Source: CAZNQW01 sp964575225 (GTDB lineage: Bacteria > Chloroflexota > Anaerolineae > JAAYZQ01). Taken from it: a stretch of 10,678 bases of DNA. Position numbers and translations under genes: made by a program. Shown here piece after piece: positions 6,444-10,678 of the stretch. A model generated the notes under the pieces. The model was given only the letters and a program-made list of their open reading frames with translations. It searched no databases and had not been told where the DNA came from. The first letter of the stretch is position 1. Every line of letters starts with the position of its first letter. The DNA is taken from positions 1-10,678 of the forward strand of contig CAZNQW010000129.1 in assembly GCA_964575225.1 (NCBI GenBank), given 5' to 3'.

Positions 6444-6472
6444 AGCATACCACAACGGCCCCGGTCTGTCAA
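6444..6472 (-). promoter_or_regulatory. Promoter of the CARDB lipoprotein, overlapping the thrC stop
   Basis: A perfect minus-strand -35 box TTGACA (6472-6467), a 17-nt spacer and TATGCT (6449-6444, four of six) as -10. The TGA of thrC (6471-6469) lies inside the -35 box. Transcription would start near 6437, only about 4 nt before the ATG at 6433. Confidence 0.55.
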
Positions 6473-7722
6473 CGCGCCGCCAACCCCAGATCCTCCACCA
6501 CCCGCTGGAGATCCTCGACGGCGGGCTCGACATAGAGCGGCTGGCCCACCGCCCGGATCGCACTGGGGATGTCCTTCAGGCCGTTGCCTGTGACTAAAAC
6601 GACGATGCGCTCTGCGGGATCGATCCGGCCTTCGCGCAGCATCTTGAGGAGCCCGGCAAAGGGGGTCGCCCCGGCCGGCTCGGCAAAGACGCCCGACTCT
6701 TGACCCAGGATGCGCATGGCCTCCAGGATCTCCTCGTCGCTGACCGACAGGTACTCGCCGCCGGTATCGCGCACGGCGCGCAGGGCCTTGATCCGGTCGC
6801 GGGGGATGCCCACCGAAATGCTATCGGCCAGCGTGGACGGCACAATCGGTGTGATCTCTTCGGTCCCGGTCCGCCAGGCCTCCACCAACACCGCCGACCC
6901 GGCCGCCTGGACGCCCATTAGCTTGGGCAGGCGTTCGATCCAGCCCAAGGCCCGCAGGTCGCGCAACCCCTTGCCCAACCCGCCGATGATACAGCCGTCG
7001 CCCACCCCCACAAATATCCGGTCGGGGGGATTCCAGCCCAATTGCTCGCAAATTTCCAGAGAGCCCGTTTTTTTGCCCTCGCTTAGGTAGGCGTTAAAGG
7101 CCGTGCTGCGGCTGTACCAGCCATAGCGGTGGGTGGCCTCCAGCGACAGGTCAAAGGCCTGGTCGTAGGTGCCCCGCACCAGGAGGACGGTGGCGCCAAA
7201 GATCAGCAGTTGGGCGATTTTGGCCTGGGGCGCTGTTTCGGGCACAAAGATCACGTTGGGCAGGCCCACACTGGCCGACAGGCCCGCCAGCGAGGCCGCC
7301 GCGTTGCCCGAGCTGGCGGCGCAGACGATCTCGCGGCCCAGCTCCTGGGCTTTGACAATGGCCACAGCGCTGGCCCGGTCCTTGTAGGAGGCCGTCGGCT
7401 GGCGGCCATCGTCCTTGATCCAGAGGTTGGGCAGGCCCAGGCGGGCGCGCAGGCGGCGCGCCTCGTAGAGGGGCGTCCAGCCCACCGTCAACGGCGGGGG
7501 CGGACTGTCGGGATGCACCGGCAACAGGGGCTTGTAGCGCCAGATAGAGCGCTTGGGATCGGCTGCTAGGCTTTGGGGCGAGAACTGCCGGGCCACGATG
7601 CGATAATCGTAGACGACATCGAGGATGCCCTCGTTGCCGTGCTTGGGGCAGACGTAGGGGACCTGGTCCACGGTGTATTCGGCGCCGCACAACACGCACT
7701 TTAATCCCAGGACGTGCTTCAA
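6469..7722 (-). CDS. thrC: Threonine synthase
   Basis: 417 residues; a PLP-dependent enzyme that converts O-phospho-L-homoserine to L-threonine and phosphate, the last step of threonine synthesis. The PLP lysine is K114 in GRQPTASYKDRAS (106-118), the SSGN loop is at 137-140, the glycine-rich phosphate-binding loop is VGVGDGCIIGGLGKG (238-252), and TGNGLKD (378-384) is near the C-terminus. The N-terminus has a small zinc-ribbon-like cluster, C9-x2-C12 and C25-x2-H28, seen in a subset of the family. GRQPTASYKDR differs from the common NPTGSFKDR form, so a related activity such as threonine dehydratase or cysteate synthase is possible but less likely. The start is TTG with GGAGG 8 nt upstream. 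The next gene has its own promoter overlapping this stop codon, so the two need not be one unit. Confidence 0.88.
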   Translation of the reverse strand: MKHVLGLKCVLCGAEYTVDQVPYVCPKHGNEGILDVVYDYRIVARQFSPQSLAADPKRSIWRYKPLLPVHPDSPPPPLTVGWTPLYEARRLRARLGLPNLWIKDDGRQPTASYKDRASAVAIVKAQELGREIVCAASSGNAAASLAGLSASVGLPNVIFVPETAPQAKIAQLLIFGATVLLVRGTYDQAFDLSLEATHRYGWYSRSTAFNAYLSEGKKTGSLEICEQLGWNPPDRIFVGVGDGCIIGGLGKGLRDLRALGWIERLPKLMGVQAAGSAVLVEAWRTGTEEITPIVPSTLADSISVGIPRDRIKALRAVRDTGGEYLSVSDEEILEAMRILGQESGVFAEPAGATPFAGLLKMLREGRIDPAERIVVLVTGNGLKDIPSAIRAVGQPLYVEPAVEDLQRVVEDLGLAAR

Positions 7723-7730
7723 GGTCGATC

Positions 7731-7735
7731 CCTCC
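7731..7735 (-). promoter_or_regulatory. Ribosome binding site of thrC
   Basis: GGAGG, within a longer GAGGAGGG, on the minus strand 8 nt before the TTG at 7722-7720. It supports TTG as the true start; no ATG or GTG lies nearby in frame. Confidence 0.75.
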
Positions 7736-7839
7736 TCACGTTTCGAGGTTCAGAAACCCGGGTGCGCTCGCGCCCCCCATTGTCTCCTGGCTCGCGCGGG
7801 ATCCGGCGAGCCCGCGCCCTGTGCTGACCGCTGCGCTCC

Positions 7840-7893
7840 GTAGGGGCGACGCATGCGTCGCCCAATTCCGGGCATGGCATGCCATGCCCCTAC
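7840..7893. repeat. 54-bp REPIN-like double-hairpin element, copy 3
   Basis: GTAG, palindrome GGGCGACGCATGCGTCGCCC (7844-7863), spacer AATTCC, palindrome GGGCATGGCATGCCATGCCC (7870-7889), CTAC. Both palindromes are identical to those of copy 1; only the spacer differs. It is 118 bp upstream of the thrC start. Confidence 0.85.
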
Positions 7894-7920
7894 ACGGCGC
7901 CCGCCTGCTTGCTCCCGTGC
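7866..7920. repeat. 55-bp direct repeat, left side of the gap
   Basis: The last 55 bases before the N run are identical to the first 55 bases after it (8021-8075). The repeat covers the right half of REPIN copy 3 plus 27 bp of ordinary flank, so it is not the mobile unit itself. Confidence 0.9.
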
Positions 7921-8020
7921 NNNNNNNNNNNNNNNNNNNNNNNNNNNNNNNNNNNNNNNNNNNNNNNNNNNNNNNNNNNNNNNNNNNNNNNNNNNNNNNN
8001 NNNNNNNNNNNNNNNNNNNN
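7921..8020. other. Assembly gap of exactly 100 N
   Basis: A run of 100 N, a conventional placeholder for unknown length. It is bounded on both sides by the same 55-bp sequence, which suggests two contigs with overlapping ends that were scaffolded instead of merged. Confidence 0.98.
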
Positions 8021-8075
8021 TTCCGGGCATGGCATGCCATGCCCCTACACGGCGCCCGCCTGCTTGCTCCCGTGC
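8021..8075. repeat. 55-bp direct repeat, right side of the gap, with partial REPIN-like element
   Basis: Exact copy of 7866-7920. Positions 8025-8044 are the palindrome GGGCATGGCATGCCATGCCC and 8045-8048 the closing CTAC, so it appears as a right half of the 54-bp element. It may be a duplicate created by assembly instead of a real fourth copy. Confidence 0.85.
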
Positions 8076-8151
8076 CATTTCTACTATTGCTCGCTTTCCC
8101 GTATCCGCACGGCAGCGTCCCTGGGGCGCGAGGGCACGGACAGAGGATGCT

Positions 8152-8180
8152 GTACGGGCGGGTTTGACACCCGCCCGTAC
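8152..8180. repeat. 12-bp-stem hairpin related to the REPIN ends
   Basis: GTACGGGCGGGT (8152-8163) and ACCCGCCCGTAC (8169-8180) form a perfect 12-bp stem around TTGAC. The outer bases GTACGGGCG resemble the GTAGGGGCG start of the 54-bp elements, so it may be a sister single-hairpin repeat. No T-run follows on either strand, so it is not a standard intrinsic terminator. Confidence 0.7.
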
Positions 8181-8205
8181 GGTTGACGGCAGCCTTTCGG
8201 ATCTG

Positions 8206-8235
8206 GCTCCGCGCCCCGGGAACGCGGCGCGGAGC
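8206..8235. other. GC-rich 10-bp hairpin downstream of the metallopeptidase
   Basis: GCTCCGCGCC (8206-8215) pairs perfectly with GGCGCGGAGC (8226-8235) around a 10-nt loop. It lies about 70 bp beyond the metallopeptidase stop on the minus strand and may protect the mRNA 3' end. There is no U-run on the minus strand, so termination by this hairpin alone is doubtful. Confidence 0.5.
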
Positions 8236-8306
8236 GCAGTAATTTTGCGGCAGCAATCGTCCTGCCGAGGCAGGCACGCACTCCATACAGGGGCCGGTAT
8301 CGGGCC

Positions 8307-9752
8307 TCACTGGCTGCTCAGAATCCAATGGTTGTACATGCGGTCCAGCTCCCGGCCCGAGACCTCTTCAGCCACGTTCAGGAAATCGCCGGGGGTGGCA
8401 ATCCGCCAGCGATAGCGCTCCACGTATGCCCGCAATACCGACAGATAGCCCTCGGTCCCCAATTCCTGGTGCAGCGCGTCGAAAAAGAGGGCCGCCTTGC
8501 CATAGACCATGATCTCGTACTCGGGTCCAAAGGACGCCGACGGGCGGTTGACCACCGTGTCGCGGCCCTCGTCCACAGCCGTCAGGTAGGGCACGAGCCA
8601 CCGCTGGTTGATCAGGGTGTTGGCCCGCGCCTGCCCATAGACGGCCGCGTAATAGGTCGCCGTCGAGTATTCGGCCAAGCCCTCGTCCAGCCAGGGTACG
8701 TTCACCTGGTCGTTGCCCACCTGGGCATACCACCACTGGTGGGCGATCTCGTGCACGACCCGATCCTCCAATTGGGTGCGCCGGCTGCGGTACAGGTCCA
8801 GCCCAATCAGATTGAGGCCGGGGTACTCCATACCATAGTACTCGAGGGGCGCCTCGACCACATCCATCACGGGGAAGGGATAGGGGCCAAAGGCCTCGCT
8901 GTACACGCGCAGCGCTGCCGCGGCTGTGTGCAGAGCCGCCTCACCGGCGGCGTCATCGCCCAGCAAATAGTGGGAGCGAACCCGCACACCCTGGGTGGTG
9001 ACTTCCTTGACCCGATAATCGGCGCTGGCCAACCAGGCAAACTCTCGCAGGGGCCCGCCCCGGATCTGATAGGTGCGGGCGTCCCCGGCGTCGGTCTCTT
9101 GGACAATAGAGCCCGTGGCTACCAGGGTCAGGGTGGAGGGCAGCGTCAGGCTCACCTCGTACAGACCGGCCGCCGCAAAGACGGCATCGCCGTGGGCCGG
9201 AGCGATATCCTCGTGCCAGGTTTTGCCGTCGTGCACGGCCAACAAGGGGTAGGCATCAGGCAGGCTCCAGACGCCCTGGCTGTGCCCAAACAGCACATAG
9301 CCTGCCTCCCGTTCGGGGATCTGCACCTCAAAGGTCAGGCTGACATCAACCGAGGATCCCGGCGCGATGGGCGCCGCCAGAGGGATCGCCAGAGCGGTAT
9401 TGTTGGCCCGCAGGGTGGGCGCGATCCTCTCACCGTCCACCCACACCGACGCCACTTCCAGCCGGCCCCCGTACTGGGGCAAGTTGGGGTAGAGGCGAAA
9501 GACGATTTCCTCCAGGGCTCGGGCGGTGGTGTTGGGAAAGGTCACCTGCTGGCTGCCCGTCAACCGCCGGGCCGCCGGATCGAGGGTCAGTTCCAGCCGG
9601 TACTCGGCCAGGGGGCCCGCCTGCTCGACGCCCACCATCGCCGTGACGGTCTCGTCCAGCCCAGAGGCCACATCGGACGGGGCGCCACAGCCCACCAGCG
9701 CCAGCGCCGCCACCAGTCCCAGTGCAGGGAGCAGCCAGCCATAGACTTTCAT
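8307..9752 (-). CDS. Lipoprotein M1-family-like zinc metallopeptidase
   Basis: 481 residues. A type II signal peptide (MKVYGWLLPALGLVAALALV) ends in the lipobox ALVGC with C22, so the enzyme should be lipid-anchored on the outer side of the membrane. An M1-type beta-domain spans about 45-250. The gluzincin site is HEIAH (334-338) and, after exactly 18 residues, E357 (HEXXHX18E), giving zinc ligands H334, H338 and E357 with E335 as general base. The exopeptidase GxMEN motif appears as YGMEYPG (306-312), a common bacterial variant, and Y417 in VYGKAA is the likely transition-state tyrosine. It should act on extracellular peptides, probably as an aminopeptidase. ATG at 9752 is chosen because of GGAGGA 8 nt upstream and the signal peptide; the frame stays open to 10058, but only as a shadow of the phosphatase gene. 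Confidence 0.9.
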   Translation of the reverse strand: MKVYGWLLPALGLVAALALVGCGAPSDVASGLDETVTAMVGVEQAGPLAEYRLELTLDPAARRLTGSQQVTFPNTTARALEEIVFRLYPNLPQYGGRLEVASVWVDGERIAPTLRANNTALAIPLAAPIAPGSSVDVSLTFEVQIPEREAGYVLFGHSQGVWSLPDAYPLLAVHDGKTWHEDIAPAHGDAVFAAAGLYEVSLTLPSTLTLVATGSIVQETDAGDARTYQIRGGPLREFAWLASADYRVKEVTTQGVRVRSHYLLGDDAAGEAALHTAAAALRVYSEAFGPYPFPVMDVVEAPLEYYGMEYPGLNLIGLDLYRSRRTQLEDRVVHEIAHQWWYAQVGNDQVNVPWLDEGLAEYSTATYYAAVYGQARANTLINQRWLVPYLTAVDEGRDTVVNRPSASFGPEYEIMVYGKAALFFDALHQELGTEGYLSVLRAYVERYRWRIATPGDFLNVAEEVSGRELDRMYNHWILSSQ

Positions 9753-9760
9753 GGTGCCTT

Positions 9761-9766
9761 TCCTCC
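9761..9766 (-). promoter_or_regulatory. Ribosome binding site of the metallopeptidase gene
   Basis: GGAGGA on the minus strand, 8 nt before the ATG at 9752-9750. It fixes the start at the signal peptide and excludes the 102-codon upstream extension. Confidence 0.75.
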
Positions 9767-9832
9767 ATCCGCCGACGGAAAACGCTCCAGGTACACGCTG
9801 ATGGCTCTCGCGGCGGGATTTCTCATGGTGCG

Positions 9833-10663
9833 CTACCGGCCATCCACCGATGAAAACCGCGCCAGGGCGTCGAGGATGGCCCCATGGGCGCGCCCGTTGC
9901 TGGCGATCACACCCTGGCAGGGGGTCAATTCGGTTTGGTTGTACATGGGTGCTTGGCCGCAGAGATCGGTCAGGATCCCGCCGGCTTCGAGCAGCACCAC
10001 GTGGGGCGCGCACAGATCCCACTCTTTGACAGCCGAGGTGCCCACATAAAGATCGCACCGGGCGCGGACAATCTCCCCCACCTTGAGCCCCACGCTGCCC
10101 ATCCGGGTGACGGCCTCGATGCCCAGCTCGCGCCGGGCGTCCTGGACAAACTGCGAATAGTGGGAGCGGCTGGCGATCAGGCGCATGCGGGCGACCTCGT
10201 CGATATCCGACACCCTGAGCCGCTCCTGCCGCCCATCGAACAGGTGATAGGCGCCCTGGCCTTTCACCGCCAGGTACTCGCGACCCGTCGTCGGCTGGTA
10301 GACCACCCCCAACACCGGGGCGCCCGCCACCGTCAGGGCGATCTGGACCACGAACTCGCCCGTCTCGGCGATGAACTCGGTGGTGCCGTCCAGGGGATCG
10401 ACGATCCAGACGCGCTCTCGGTCCAATCGCGTCCGGTCGTCTTCCGATTCTTCGGTCAGCAGTCCATCGCCGGGGAAGGCCTGGGCCAGGCCGGCGCGAA
10501 TGAGGGCATCGGCGGCCCGGTCGGCTACGGTCACCGGTTCATCGGCGGCCTTGCGCTCGACCGTCACTCCCTGCCGGTAATGGCGGAGGATCGTCTCGCC
10601 CGCCTCGCGGGCCAGGCGCCGGGCCACGGTCAATTCCCGGTGCAGGTGGCTGTCTGCAAACAT
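9833..10663 (-). CDS. CysQ/inositol monophosphatase-family phosphatase
   Basis: 276 residues of the Mg2+-dependent, lithium-sensitive phosphatase superfamily. Numbering is from the ATG at 10663. The metal site is visible as the E71-E72 pair (LLTEESED), DPLDGT (89-94) and WD at 215-216 in KEWDLCAPHVVLLEAGG. DPLDGTTEFI resembles the DPLDGTKEFI of CysQ more than the DPIDGTTNF of inositol monophosphatases, so 3'(2'),5'-bisphosphate nucleotidase (PAP to AMP, sulfate assimilation) is the best guess; no sulfur gene is near to confirm it. The ATG at 10663 is preferred because GGAG (10673-10670) lies 6 nt upstream; an in-frame ATG at 10675 would add four residues and contains that site. The window ends 3 bp beyond, so its promoter is not seen. 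The metallopeptidase gene follows after 80 bp. Confidence 0.88.
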   Translation of the reverse strand: MFADSHLHRELTVARRLAREAGETILRHYRQGVTVERKAADEPVTVADRAADALIRAGLAQAFPGDGLLTEESEDDRTRLDRERVWIVDPLDGTTEFIAETGEFVVQIALTVAGAPVLGVVYQPTTGREYLAVKGQGAYHLFDGRQERLRVSDIDEVARMRLIASRSHYSQFVQDARRELGIEAVTRMGSVGLKVGEIVRARCDLYVGTSAVKEWDLCAPHVVLLEAGGILTDLCGQAPMYNQTELTPCQGVIASNGRAHGAILDALARFSSVDGR

Positions 10664-10678
10664 GTCGCTCTCCATGTG

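Larger units (their letters stand above)
7723..8306. other. Non-coding repeat-rich region between the metallopeptidase and thrC
   Basis: It holds a hairpin just upstream of thrC (GGCTCGC at 7789-7795 with GCGAGCC at 7806-7812), one full and one partial REPIN-like element, a 100-N gap, and two strong hairpins at 8152-8180 and 8206-8235. No convincing gene, T-box or promoter for thrC was found. Open frames here are driven by the palindromes and by the N run. Confidence 0.65.

Noticed and set aside
7723..7839. T-box or threonine leader before thrC
   Set aside because: No T-box consensus, no threonine-rich leader peptide and no antiterminator pair with a U-run were found. Only a 7-bp hairpin is present.
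39..8048. Palindromic repeats as a CRISPR array
   Set aside because: The copies are thousands of bases apart, with no regular spacers and no cas genes. They are interspersed elements.
8206..8235. GC-rich hairpin as intrinsic terminator of the metallopeptidase gene
   Set aside because: On the minus strand no U-run follows the stem. The TTTT nearby is on the plus-strand side, where no gene ends.
7736..8415. Open frames that run through the N gap
   Set aside because: The N run gives artificial continuity, and the rest is translated palindrome. No domain or ribosome site supports them.
8328..10049. 573-codon plus-strand open frame opposite the metallopeptidase and phosphatase genes
   Set aside because: It is exactly antisense to two well-recognised enzymes. 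Its translation is rich in Gly, Arg, Gln and His without any domain, typical of a shadow frame in GC-rich DNA.
9753..10058. N-terminal extension of the metallopeptidase by 102 residues
   Set aside because: It runs inside the phosphatase gene in another frame and is arginine-rich without a domain. The ATG at 9752 has a good ribosome site and begins a clear lipoprotein signal peptide.

Overview
GC-rich bacterial DNA in which every convincing gene lies on the minus strand, so transcription runs from right to left. The mix of TTG and GTG starts, a MEL.EY-type Wzz pair with a stand-alone BY-kinase, CARDB and M1-type lipoproteins, and interspersed GTAGGGGCG... palindromes suggests an Anaerolineae-like Chloroflexota genome, probably a metagenome-assembled scaffold. 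That assignment is inferred from protein flavour and repeats, not from a marker gene.

Layout in transcription order. (1) 10663-8307: a CysQ/inositol-monophosphatase-like phosphatase, then a lipoprotein M1-type gluzincin metallopeptidase. (2) 8306-7723: a non-coding stretch with palindromic repeats and a 100-N assembly gap flanked by an identical 55-bp sequence; the gap is probably an assembly artefact. (3) 7722-5111: threonine synthase with an N-terminal Cys/His cluster, then a triple-CARDB lipoprotein whose promoter overlaps the thrC stop codon. (4) 5110-4829: non-coding, with another palindromic element and a clear sigma70-like promoter. (5) 4828-1415: a compact exopolysaccharide module of GT4 glycosyltransferase, two different Wzz-type co-polymerases and a BY-type tyrosine kinase, closed by an intrinsic terminator. 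A second promoter and a homopolymeric C9/G9 tract lie between the two wzz genes. (6) 1315-141: recO and a MazG-like pyrophosphohydrolase, 2 bp apart.

The exopolysaccharide module is the main functional unit. The GT4 enzyme would add a sugar to a lipid-linked repeat, the Wzz pair would set chain length, and the kinase would control the Wzz proteins through its own phosphorylation.

The most unusual structure is a 54-bp two-hairpin element present in three complete copies plus a partial one. Each strand of the element starts with GTAG, followed by a perfect 20-bp palindrome with a CATG loop. This is the architecture of a REPIN/BIME (paired REP sequences moved by RAYT transposases), and one copy carries a compensatory base-pair change. 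No transposase, CRISPR array, rRNA or tRNA was recognised in the window.
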